This document shows, piece after piece, positions 23,183 to 33,975 of a stretch of 64,000 nt of DNA. A model generated the notes under the pieces. It did not search any database, was not told the DNA's origin, and saw only the letters and a program-made list of their open reading frames with translations. The stretch covers positions 62,001 to 126,000 of the forward strand of contig JASBNA010000025.1 of the NCBI GenBank assembly GCA_038087015.1, written 5' to 3'. The position numbers were made by a program, and so were the translations under genes. Source of the stretch: Cerrena zonata (Eukaryota > Basidiomycota > Agaricomycetes > Polyporales > Cerrenaceae). Position 1 is the stretch's first letter, and each line of letters begins with the position of its first letter.

Positions 23183-25238
23183 CTAATCGTCTGCGATAAG
23201 AGCACGTTCGTGTTGAGCGGGGAGGGTAGAGGTGTCGTCCAAGTTATTGGCATTAGAAGCCTTGTTTAGTTTCTTGTTAAGTTGAGTCGCACGTTCATAG
23301 ACTTCGCTCCAGGGGTCGTCGCCTAACGCGGAGATGCTACGAATGAGATGATCGCATTCCTGACGCCAGTTGGTAGCAGAGAACATGACTGGATTGTCAT
23401 CGCGTCTGTCGGTTGCGGCGAGAACACCATTTTGATATACAAAAAAGGCTCGTTGAACCTATTATATCAGATGTAAGCTGTGTGGTCATCCCGAGGTAGT
23501 CAAATAGTTACCGCGGTAGCTGCAAGCCCTAGTGCGCCAATAGCTGAGAACGGCGACACACGGACAGTTCCTTCGATGGCACTAAGATGGTGCGAGAATG
23601 CCTTGAGGATAAGGTCGGAGCGGAAAACACCACGACGAAGCTGTGAGATTTATGGTATCAGTTATAATTGATGATCAAATATGCAAGGAGCGTGTATACA
23701 GGGTTCGTTTCCCGATAGAAATATAATGATCCTGCTTTCTGTTCTTTCACGTACGCCGCACGCGATTGAGTTGTTTCGAGGCCAGGGGTGGTATTGAGAA
23801 GTTCCGTGACATTATCCAGTGCGATTGAGCCAATCTTGCTCCGATGCTCACAGCATCGCTGCGAAAGCTATATTCACATATGTCAAAAGCTAATAACTAG
23901 AAGAAGGATAGAGAAAATAGTTACCACTGCGAAAATCACTGAGTCGACTGTGACTTCATGTTTGAGATCAGGGAAGCAGACATGAAATACTGTTGCTATT
24001 TGCTGGATAATGTCTTCACCAAGTAGAATGAATGGATCCGTGTGTTCACCAAGAATGTCGAAACAAGATGGAATGAAATGCTTCGTCCAGATTGTACGAG
24101 ATATATCTAGAGGGAGATTAGTCATAACAGGTGTTTTGCTGCCATTCGGACGACGCGGTGCACGAGGTATCTCTGTCGATGCCAATGTCGTTACATTTGG
24201 TTGTGTGATCACAGCCGGCTTGAACTTGACAGTCGCCAGACTCTACAAAAGAGGAGGTTAGAGGTCGGTTACAATATGGTATGATGATAATCCCGATATA
24301 GTAGTACTTACCTTTGTATTGTTAACAACCTTCCGTGCAGCAACTCCGTCATGAGCTGCAGCAGAGCCCTCGACAGCGTCATCATCGTCGTCGTCTTCAA
24401 CATACCCACCATAAGTTGGAGCATCAACTCGGACATCAACTTTCTCAACCTTGATTGGGGGAGAGTCACGATGAGGTTTCCACCCTTCACGGAAGCCATG
24501 TTGAGAAGGCTTTGCTTTTTTAGAGGGCTGACTTTGAAAAGTTTGAATGTAAGATAGCAAACATTAGAACTTGAGTGTCACAGTGTACTTGAAGGCGCCA
24601 GTACTTACACCTCAACCACATCGGAGTCTGAATCAGAGTCAAGCGCTCGTTTCGAGTTCTTCAAACCGCGACTCAAAGCCAACAATGCTTCTCTCTCTGG
24701 GTCGGAATCTGAGCTAAGCTCAAATACGGAAGCTTCGCGTGCCAGGTACTCCTCTATCTGACTACATCCGACCTTCTTAGGTCGCTTTGACTGACTAACA
24801 CCTGCAGGATGATCAGATCTATAGCTGTTGACTTAACTCAAGGTCGAAAGCTTACTTTTCTCTAGGACATCTGGTGGGGACACCATAGTGACCACCTTGG
24901 CCGTGGACTTCGCTGTAGATTAAACATTAGAACATTAAAATTCTGTGAGTCATTCTTCACATACGGTTTGAGCGCGGCGCTTTGGGACGTTGGGTTGCCG
25001 CAGAGACTTCTGCCTGAGAAGCTTTCTTTGCGGCCCTTTCTTCCTGACGTTGGACCTTGGATAATTTCTTGATCTTTGTAGCAGTAGCAAGGGTCTTTTC
25101 TTGTTCTTTGGCAGCAATGGCGGCCTTCTCTATCGCAAGCTCGTTCTTACCCCGACGGGTCTGCATGTTGTCCAGCACGATTTGCCCAGGGTGCTTGTTG
25201 ACGTTTGAAGCACGAGTGCCATAACGGCGTGAAGACAT
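23183..25238 (-). CDS. Plavaka A accessory protein (KHPG box, DUF6532-like)
   Basis: Companion gene of the transposon; function unknown. The start MSSRRYGTRASNVNKHPGQI carries the KHPG box shared with the accessory gene of element B. A charged, probably coiled-coil segment follows (LAIEKAAIAAKEQEKTLATA, KVQRQEERAAKKASQAEVSA), then low-complexity acidic stretches (VEDDDDDDAVEG; Asp/Ser-rich in the next exon). A globular C-terminal region contains FDILGEHTDPFILLGEDIIQ, FPDLKHEVTVDSVIFAV, AIGALGLAATAVQRAFFVYQ and NGVLAATDRRDDN; it ends QHERALIADD. The globular part resembles the Agaricomycete DUF6532 domain, judged by eye. Seven or so introns. It may bind DNA or assist transposition, by inference only. 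Confidence 0.7.
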
Positions 25239-25645
25239 TTTCTAAAAAAAGGAATGAAAAGGAGTGTAACAGCGAAAGACAAGGGAGGGTGTCGGCTGGT
25301 AGAAAAGCGATAAAGGGCGAGAGACTCAGAGTAACGAAGGGATAGTATTGTCGCAGTGAGTTGTCCCACATATTATACAAATCCGTTCTCATGCAGTGCT
25401 CCATTGACCTCGTTGTGTTTCAGACTTATTGCCATTGTTCTAACTTATTGACGTGCCGAAACATCCACACTGAGATGGAGTTAGGAACGGCATCCAAATG
25501 AGCAACGCCCGCTCGCCAAGTTGCATCTGGGCTCAGCAGGCTCCGATGAGTCCGTCGGTTGGGTAGTCAGGGTGCTGCGGTACGAAGTCAGTTCCTCGCT
25601 CAGTTTTTCGATTCTCTTACGGTTGTTCCTTTCTTTCAGCCTCCT

Positions 25646-28600
25646 ATGCCTCGACAACGACGAACATTCAATTACACGCAACTACCATGTCCCCACTGTC
25701 CACGGGTATGCAAAACCTCCTCTGGGCTTACACAACACATTAAAAGTGCTCATATCCAACCCCCCTGCGAGCCACCTCATCACCCATCCCCATCTGTGTC
25801 GCCTAGTCCACCTCCACCTCCGGAGTTATTCCCAGAGGTTGACCAACTTCCCCCAAATGACGAAGATAATGATCTCGATCGTCTTCGAGGGCCGGGTCCT
25901 CGAGAGTATCATCCAACTATGACTGGTAAGCAATAGCTTTCTTATGAGTTTCATTTTGGACTGACTCTTCGAATACCATTAGGGCAACCATGTGATTCCG
26001 AGGGCAAGATTCTCCCTCCTGGAACACCTCCGCCGCCTATATCTCAACATAGCAACAATGACTGGTCACCATATCAGTCTCGTCTTGAGTTCGAGACCGC
26101 AGAGTTTCTCTTCAAGAAAACCCAAATGTCGGAGAGTGATACTAACACTCTCATGACACTATGGGCAGCTTCCCTTGTCGAAACTGGTCAACCGCCGCCA
26201 TTTGCCAATGCAGATGACCTCCGGGATGTTATTGATGCCACCACCCTCGGTGATGCACCATGGCACTCCTTTTCTGTCGTTTATAATGGTAACAACCCCC
26301 ACCGTGACCCACCACCATGGACGACAGCTGAATTCGAAGTATTCTACCGTGACCCCCATGTCGTCATACAAAATCTATTCTCCAACCCTGACTTCGATGG
26401 TGAGATTGATTACACCCCATACCGTGAGTTCAGTGTGGGTGGTAAACGTCGATACCAAGACTTCATGTCCGGTAACTGGGCATGGCGACACGCGGTATGT
26501 GATCTGATGTCTATCGTATTAGACCTTCCTAATATTTGTTTCTTTCGTTAGGATAATATCATCGAAGAGGATCAAAGTCGCTTTGGGTCATTGCTCATCC
26601 CAGTAATTGCAGGCAGTGATAAGACGACTGTCTCTGTTGCCACTGGAAACAATGAATATTACCCACTTTATCTCTCTGTGGGTAATGTACACAATAACGT
26701 ACGACGCGCGCACCGAAACGCTCTTGTGCTAATAGGGTTCTTAGCCATTCCTAAAAGTACGTGTATGGTCTCTTATGATCCTGTTATTGTATTTACCCCA
26801 AGTCATTTGTTCTCTAGCTGAGAAGAAATACAGCAATAATGTACCCTGGCGCAAGTTCCGACGCCAACTCTTTCATTCAAGTCTATCGGCTATCCTACAG
26901 TCTCTACGTCCCTGGATGACTACTCCTTATGTCATCCGTTGTCCTGATGGCCATTTTCGCCGGGCTATCTATGAGCTCGCTGTATACATCGCCGACTATC
27001 CTGAACAGGTATTATGTTCCGGTATAGTGCAAGGATGGTGTCCCAAGTTAGTACTCTTTTTTAGACCTATCACTTCATTGCGTGTTTGCTAACACTAATT
27101 TCTTCAAGGTGTAATGCACCTCATGACGATCTTGATCACCCATCACTTCGTCGTACCCGTGCAATGACTACTGCACTTGTGGACGAGCTGGACCTTGGGA
27201 CGTTGTGGAATGATTATGGGATTGTAGGCGACCTTATCGTACGTCATCTACTGCATGTACTATACTATATTTGTTGAGTATTTACTCAGCCCTTCACGAA
27301 CGATTTTCCTCGGGCGGATATACATGAAATGATCTCCGGTGATCTGCTCCATCAAGTTATAAAAGGCTCATTCAAGGACCATCTAGTCACATGGGTTGGA
27401 GAATATCTTGTTTTAGAACATGGACAAGCTCACGCAAATGATCTATCTACTCGATCAAATTGATCGAAGGTACTTTCATTTATTTGATCGTCTTATCATT
27501 TCATGCTAATGATCCTAAACAAAAGGATTGCCGCAGTCCCAAGCTTTCCAGGTCTCCGGCGATTTCCACAGGGTCGTGGATTTAAGCAATGGACTGGAGA
27601 CGACTCGAAAGCCCTGATGAAGGTGTGTATCAATATCCAATATTCTTACCTGTATATTGGTGACTAATCGGAATCTCCTAGGTTTACCTCCCCGCTATTG
27701 TTGGTATTGTTCCGACATCTATGATACATGCAATTGCAGCATTCATGGAGTTTTGCTATATCATGCGACGCTCCGTCATTGACGAGCAGGACCTGCAGGA
27801 GGCCGAGACAGCACTAGCCCGCTTTGAGCAATATCGCTCAGTCTTCCAGCTCTCAGGTGTCCGTCCAAACGGATTTTCGCTTCCTCGCATGCATGCACTT
27901 CAGCACTATCTCCACCATGTTCGCGAGTTTGGTGCCCCAAATGGACTATGCTCTTCCATCACTGAGGCGAAGCACATCAAAGCAATCAAGGAACCATGGC
28001 GTCGATCGAGCCGGTTTGAAGCATTAAAGCAAATGCTTCTCACAAACCAAAGGCTCGATAAGCTCGCCGCATCTCATGTTGACTTTGAGGCTCGCGGAAT
28101 GCTCGAAGGCACATGTCTTTCAGCTGCACTCGCAAACCTACTATCTCGTAACGACGACAACGATAATGACGACGACAGCGATGACGATGACGACGACGAT
28201 AGCTCCAGCGGACTTGTCCCTCCATCAGTAAATGACGAACAAGGACCTACAGCGCGTCGTCCTAATGACACCTTTGCAGCAATGAAAGACCAGGGACCTA
28301 CACCTGGTCCACTCTCATTAAGTTCTGTTCTTCTCGCAAGCTGTCCAGGTATGTTGAACAATCACATGCCTGCATATTAGTACTCTAACCATTTCATAGT
28401 CCGAGGTGTTCCGAAAGATTTCCAACACCTCGCGGAACATTATGCCTTAGGAGCTCTGCCCATTCTTGCATCCCGCTTTCTCTATGAGCAGCTGCACCCG
28501 GAGATTGAAGATGTTCTGGCTATACCTGCTTATGACCTCCCTATCCTTACAACCTGCCGTATTCAGGTCTTCAATTCAGCCATAGCAACTTTTCACGCAC

Positions 28601-29058
28601 CCAGTGATCCATCGGGTATTGGTGGGATGCACCATGAACGTGTACGCGCAACACCATCATGGCGTCGCTCCTATCCTCGCCATGATTGTGTATTTGTATC
28701 GACCGGACCCGAACGTGGAATGCGTGGGATGCATGCTGCCCGCATTTGTCTTTTTTTCTCATTTAGGTATCAAGAACGAACATATCCTTGTGCACTCGTA
28801 GAATGGTTTGTCAGAATTGATGACCTGCCTGATGCAGACACGGGCATGTGGATCGTTGAACCCGAATTCAACAATGCCGAGGAACGTGTCACATCGGTGA
28901 TACACATCGATACGATTGTTCGTTCTGCTCATCTGATTCCGGTATACGGTGATACAATGATTTCTTCTACATTTCATTTTTCGGATTCTTTAGACGCATT
29001 TTCCACTTATTATGTAAATAAATATGCTGATCACCATGCTTTTGAGATCGCATTTTGA
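25646..29058 (+). pseudogene. Plavaka transposase A, frameshifted by a TCTA duplication
   Basis: DNA transposase. The N-terminus has a C2H2-like zinc finger (CPHCPRVCKTSSGLTQH... with HIKSAH), a Pro/Ser-rich linker, then the Plavaka core: SRLEFETAEFLFKKTQMSES, IDATTLGDAPWHSFSVVY, DFMSGNWAWRHA, AGSDKTTVSVATGNNEYYPL, NNVRRAHRNALVLIGFLAIP, CPDGHFRRAIYELAVYIADY, GIVQGWCPKC, NGLCSSITEAKHIKAIKEPW. An acidic Asp-rich tract follows (28150-28200), then a conserved C-terminal domain ending KYADHHAFEIAF. About nine introns are spliced out by frame. At 27442-27449 the sequence TCTATCTA has one TCTA too many compared with elements B and C and breaks the frame (expected HANDLLDQIDRR). Otherwise the coding capacity looks intact. 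Confidence 0.85.
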
Positions 29059-29222
29059 GCATTATAGTTCATGTAGTCTGACTTAAGCTTTCAATAAAAC
29101 AATCCCTTTAATAATTCCTAGTTCTACTTGTGAGAGGATCAGAAACTTGGAGGATCTGACAAGCCCTTGGACAAGTGCAATAAGTGCAACAAGTCTAAAA
29201 TTTCAAGCACAAGTCGCATTAA

Positions 29223-29243
29223 GGACATGTAGGTTTGCTGATG
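29223..29243 (-). repeat. Right terminal inverted repeat of Plavaka A
   Basis: Ends ...GTAGGTTTGCTGATG, the complement of the left end, followed directly by the second copy of the CT duplication and the resumed DUF6533 exon. Confidence 0.9.
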
Positions 29244-30384
29244 CTCTGGGACTTGTCTTTGTCTTAAGTATGTTTGACCCTGCTGTCAATATAGTAAGTT
29301 TTAAATTTGAAGCTGTCTTCAGGTTAAATAAACTCACTTTTTCATATAGTATAACTACACTAGGCCTGCATCAGATACTCTTACTATTTCTGGGCCATTT
29401 GCTGGTTGCTCCAAATTTTCAACTGTGCAGATGTATATTTAGTAAGTTCAGAAATTCTTGTTTGCATATTTACTAACTTTCTGGTAGCTGTTTGTGTCAT
29501 ATTTCTCATATTGTAAATATTCACTCACTATCAACACAACAGTGGGTGTTATTACAAGGGCTGTCTCTATCGGTGCAGATGCAGCAGCTCTTCTTTTTAC
29601 TCTGAGTGCAACACAAGGCATTTTTAAAGCTAACTCAGAAGCAAGGGCTCAAAAAACTCTTACCTCAACTCTGTTCTATAATGGTAATTTTTGATACCTC
29701 TGTGAGTATCAACTATAGACTAAACATTTTATAGGATCTGCACAATTTGGGTTGGTAGTTTAAGACATTCAAATTATATTCAAATACTGAATGTTATTTA
29801 GCATTTTGTTATTGCTAAATGTTCTGAACATTGTTCTTGCTATTTATTCATTTGCTAATACAGCACCAGTAAATGTCTCATTAACCTTAATGGATGTAGA
29901 TATTAACAAAAGATTTAGGGCCATAATCAATACTCAACAAACTTTACATATATTCAAGAAGGGTAAGCAATCTAATTTTTACAGTTAAAGAAATACTAAT
30001 ATATTCATATAGTCTTACCTCCATCCTACTCTCTCGTTTTATCATGGATCTCCGCTCTATTTATCCATCAGAGAGCAATCCATCTTATACCAGTGATAAA
30101 AGTGCAACCTTGCAATTTGCAGTTAATGCTGAAGGCAATCTAGCTGCAAGTTTAGAGGCATCTTGGGTCACAGGTGAGGAGTTGGATGTTGAAGAGCAAG
30201 AAGAAATCCAATATTCAGATAATCCACTTGCTACTGGATTGCTTGGTCAGGATGTTGAGAGTGTTAAAGGGGATGTTGAAAACATTCAAGTAGCTAAGTA
30301 TGCCCTCACATTTTTATACTTTAATTAAATAACACTAACTGTTATAATCTTAGGGGGAGCATTGAGGTTGGAAAGATCATGTAG

Positions 30385-31313
30385 AATGGTTGTGTTAGAA
30401 TATTTGTGTTTTGACAGTTTGTGTTTGAAGAAGAGCTATTTATCAGATTGTATTGAAAGGCATCATGGAAGTTTCATATCTATTTGATAGAACTATCTGG
30501 TCTCAAGTGAAACTTTGTGAACATTCAAGTTCCTAGGATAATCTGCAACATATATACAGGTGAGTATTACACTGTCATAGAACAAGGTAGAAAGAGACCG
30601 GCTGTGTTCTCATCGGCAGAGAAGTGATTCCTGTTTGTCCGCCATCTTTGGTGTATACACATAATTCGGATGTTCTACATTGGAACGAGACAGCGTGGTA
30701 CTAGTGGAGATGTTCCGTTAGGGCCGGAGGACAGAGCTAGACGGTTAGTACGACCGTCCGAGAAGTCGGATGATAAATTGGAAACGTCTTCTGCATGTAC
30801 GAAGCGGACCCTGGGATTTTCAATATCGATATGAATATGTAAGACTCTAAAAGCACCCGGTCGATCATTGACGAGTTCTCGAGGGAAGCATAACAAACGA
30901 CTGGACGATGATGATAACCTACCGACTAGAACATGTTGCTTGATCGACGGCGCCGAGTGTCATGTAAGCCGGGGATAGTGTCTCGAAATGGAAGCCGGAG
31001 AGAGGGGAGCCAATGAGAGACGCCAACGAACGGGGACAGGGGCAAGGTTGGCCGGCGTGCGCTGCCTCGACGCTCTGTCTATTCCCGTGCACTCTGCCTC
31101 TGCGTTTTGCTTGTGACCCGCTCTGCCTCCTCGTCTCTTTGCTCCGCTCTGCATCTGTGTTTTCACCGTCCTCGAGGCACTCGTTCTAGCTCGTATCGCC
31201 CCCTTCTGTCAGCAGCGCTTGACACTCGAAACCCATACCGCTCATTTTGATCTCTTCCCAAAACCACCATCTCCACATACCCCTCCCCCTCACGACTTGG
31301 CTCTACGACGATC
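30385..31313. other. Intergenic region, CT-rich toward the next gene
   Basis: Roughly 930 bp. A minus-strand open frame at 30675-30896 (LHIHIDIENPRVRFVHAED in its middle) is coding-like in composition but has no recognised family and no partner exon. The last 250 bp are pyrimidine-rich and probably the promoter and 5' UTR of the gene at 31314. Confidence 0.4.
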
Positions 31314-32027
31314 ATGCATCCGTTCTCGCTCTTCCCTAGGGGAATCGTCACTCTCCTCTTCACCTCGCTCCTCTTCTCGCTAACAGATGCCCACTGTAAG
31401 TGTCTCAACGGCGCTCTCGTATGTTCGCGACCCGTTTCACCGACAACCAATTGGTTACCTTTGTAGCATATTTCCAGATCACAAGCCCGTCGCAGGGGAC
31501 GCAGCTCCAGAATGGTGTAGCAAACAAGGTTACGTGGATAAAGGGTCTGCTGGACGACGTTAATGCGTTCGATATCGAGATGTCGAGGTTGAGCGTCGAC
31601 GGTCTCATTCTTGTTGCCCGTGACGGTAAGCACTAACCTCCGCTACCCTGATACACATCCTTATTCCATATACCCTATAGTCCCCGCATCACAGGGCACA
31701 ATCAACCTCTTCTTCCAAGATGTACCTGCAGCAGACGACTACTATCTCCTGTTCCTCAACTCCACGTCGGGTATCATGTTCACTTCCTCCTCGCGTTTCG
31801 CCATCGGCGACTCCTCTTCCAACGCTACCGCGACATCGCCTGATCCCACTGCGCCAACCGTCACAATCAGCGGAGGCCCCGATCCGTTGAAGAACTTCGT
31901 TACCACCTTCCCTCCTGATGCGAATGGCGTGGCGGTGCCCGGATGGCAAGGTGTCAGGATGCAGGTCGTAGCGGGTGTGATGAGCGTGGTCCTATGTGTC
32001 CTTGGGGGAGCTGTTACGGTGCTATAG
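31314..32027 (+). CDS. Kre9/Knh1-like secreted, probably GPI-anchored cell-wall protein
   Basis: Small secreted protein of the Ser/Thr-rich Kre9/Knh1 N-terminal domain family, tied in yeast to beta-1,6-glucan assembly. The start MHPFSLFPRGIVTLLFTSLL gives a signal peptide ending near LTDAHS. The domain reads YFQITSPSQGTQLQNGVANK, VTWIKGLLDDVNAFDIEM, GTINLFFQDVPAADDYYLLF and GIMFTSSSRFAIGD. A Ser/Thr/Pro linker (NATATSPDPTAPTVTISGG) follows. The C-terminus is hydrophobic (VVAGVMSVVLCVLGGAVTVL), as expected for a GPI signal. Two introns (about 31399-31468 and 31625-31679) were placed by frame. Length of about 195 aa fits Agaricomycete members. Confidence 0.85.
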
Positions 32028-33975
32028 AGAGTAGGAGGACTTTTGTGGACCTTTCGTGAGCTTTATAACCCCTTTCGCTTCCCATTCGACCACCTCTTAT
32101 CCGTCCCCCTTATTCTCTACCATTGACTATAACGTCTCAAACCATCTATAATATTCTCTTTCTTTACTGGGGGTCGTTTGGCTGCATGGTTGTCGTAAAA
32201 GGCAGGAGCTCTCTCAGTTTCTTGGTTTCAGAGATATCCCACAAGCTCTCTTCCGGGTCTATCATCGAGCATCTACGGCATGGCATATTATATATATATT
32301 ACGGACGGTCTCGAGTTTCCCTTCCATCTCTTCCATTACCTCGTCGCTTTTTTTTGTCGTTTAAATGAACACGATAGTCAAGGTTTTATATACACATTGT
32401 CGTAATCCTTTTTTACGCCCGTTTTGATATCGTCTATATCAAATGACGTATTGAAGCATCCACTCCTTTGCTAGGTTTTAGGCTCGGATAATCCAATTCG
32501 ATCTGTACAGTGTTTTCTAGGTCGTACATTCATCGAACCATGAACTCGTGTCACTCAGAATCCTCCACACACCTCACAACCCACATAACGCATACACGCA
32601 CGTCCAACCGTCCAATATGTCAACCTGCCAATCCACTCTACCAACGCTGATATATCACCTCCAAGTCTATAGCTGATGTTTCCTATAGTGGTTGTGACGC
32701 GTAGGTTTTCTGATCCCCTGTCTCATTCTGACGTCAATGTTGATTTGGGCGTTGGTGGGCTGCCGGGATCCCCGTGCCCCCGTTTTCAGTGGGGTTTCCG
32801 GGCTTCAAGGAGATGGGGGGACTGTGCGCGCAGACGTTTAGACGGTTGACAGAGGTGGGTGTTTTTTTTGGCTGTGTGGGTGGTTTGGGCGGAGAAGAGA
32901 TTGTGGTAATTATAGGTTGTTTTTAAATAGATGCGTATGTTCTGTTGATGTGAACAGGGCCTATAAATAAAAAGGCTTCGGGTCATAACGCAAAAAATGA
33001 TATAAGGCTGAAGGAGTGTAAAGTGATCGTAGTATTGTCGTCCTTCGGAGTGACGGCTAGGAGGCACAGGAGATTATACACCATACAGCGCCTCAAGATC
33101 AAGACGACGATAATTATACAGCATTCTTTGATTGTTTGTGTAAAACGTCATGAGGTAGAGGTGGCGATTCAGTCATCAACTCGATGTAATGAAAATGAGT
33201 TGGTTGTATAGTTGGGAGGGGTAACTAAAGGGTAGCATATGAGCTCGTACGAAAGACAACATGGGAACATTGCCAGAAGTGTTTTGTCCACGGGCACTTG
33301 TGGTCGAGATATAAAAAGAGTCGACGAGACATGGATTTCCAGAGTTTTTCTTGTCGGGAATACTACTTACATCATTGAGCGCAAGATCCAGTATATGTCA
33401 CAGGCGGAGCATTAATTCTTTCTTGAACGAGTATCGGCAGTGATTGAGCGATAGGATCTTCCTCTAGTTCTCAAGATCGCCTAATGTAGAGTATCGGTAT
33501 TGAATAAACCTTTTCGGCTCAGGTACCACGCTGAACAACGCTCTTTACAACCATGAACGTGAGGTCTACAGCTTTTTTCGTTTGACCGAGACTTCGGGTT
33601 TCTGACATTTCAGTGACTTGCTAACAGAAAACGTCAGAGGGTGCTTACCTTTGCGTTCGTACGAACAGCACCGTGTCAAAGGCTCACGTCGATAGACACA
33701 TCCTCATCTAAAGTGTCCTTTGAATGAGGAGAGCATGAACACAAGTAATGATGTTCTAGTATTCAGAAGAGTGAGGGGCATGTGAGAGATTAAATGTTAG
33801 AATCAATCTGTTTGAGATGAAGTATACTGTTTTTGAGACTATACAATCAACATTTGTTTGTTTCTCAGATACAAAATGATCATATTCCCTTATCCTAAAG
33901 TTTTATTGTAACTTTATTGGTTTTTATCATAAAGCAATATATAAATAGAAAAAGAGTATCTACAAACAGGGAGAG
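32028..33975. other. Long intergenic region without a supported gene
   Basis: Nearly 2 kb. The first part is probably the 3' UTR of the Kre9-like gene. A G-rich stretch lies around 32740-32920. From about 33760 the DNA becomes AT-rich, continuing into the DUF6535 gene. Open frames such as 32786-33067 show no family features. Confidence 0.45.

Larger units (their letters stand above)
22733..29243 (+). mobile_element. Plavaka-family DNA transposon A (6.5 kb)
   Basis: Complete element bounded by terminal inverted repeats and a 2-bp target duplication (CT at 22731-22732 and 29244-29245). The left end reads CATCAGCAAAACTACAT and the right end, reversed, CATCAGCAAACCTACAT. Inside are an accessory gene on the minus strand (23183-25238) and a divergent Plavaka transposase on the plus strand (25646-29058) with a shared spacer of about 400 bp. 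Both subterminal regions contain many short ACTTGT/ACAAGT and TGTACAAG motifs, possible transposase sites. Plavaka belongs to the CMC (CACTA/Mirage/Chapaev) group, where 2-3 bp duplications are usual. Confidence 0.9.
22094..30384 (+). pseudogene. DUF6533-family gene interrupted by Plavaka element A
   Basis: A second DUF6533 membrane protein gene, split by a 6.5-kb transposon. The left part (22094-22732) encodes MSEQGLTPDDLVQLVPSSQD, then ALALVVYDALLSFTQEIRCI, WKRKLSVVTVLYLFIRYG and AFECLRIWGITQHQWLP. The right part (29244-30384) continues LGLVFVLSMFDPAVNI, YNYTRPASDTLTISGPFAGC, ITRAVSIGADAAALLFTLSA, TSILLSRFIMDLRSIYPSES and a tail ending KGSIEVGKIM at 30382-30384. Dropping the transposon and one CT joins CTA-CCT-CTG-GGA in frame and matches the paralogue at 13422 (WIPLVVVSILSIAPA) position by position. 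Splice sites on both sides remain usable, so the gene was probably intact before insertion. The right part is clearly AT-richer than neighbouring genes. Confidence 0.85.

Noticed and set aside
22733..29243. Assignment of the transposons to the KDZ (Kyakuja/Dileera/Zisupton) group
   Set aside because: The core motifs (GSDKTTVSVATG, CPDGHFRR, YIADYPEQ, GWCPKC) are those I know from Plavaka, KDZ cysteine-cluster motifs were not seen, and the 2-bp duplication suits the CMC group better.
30675..30896. 73-codon minus-strand frame with plausible codon use
   Set aside because: No upstream exon, no recognised family; left as a note in the intergenic entry rather than called as a gene.
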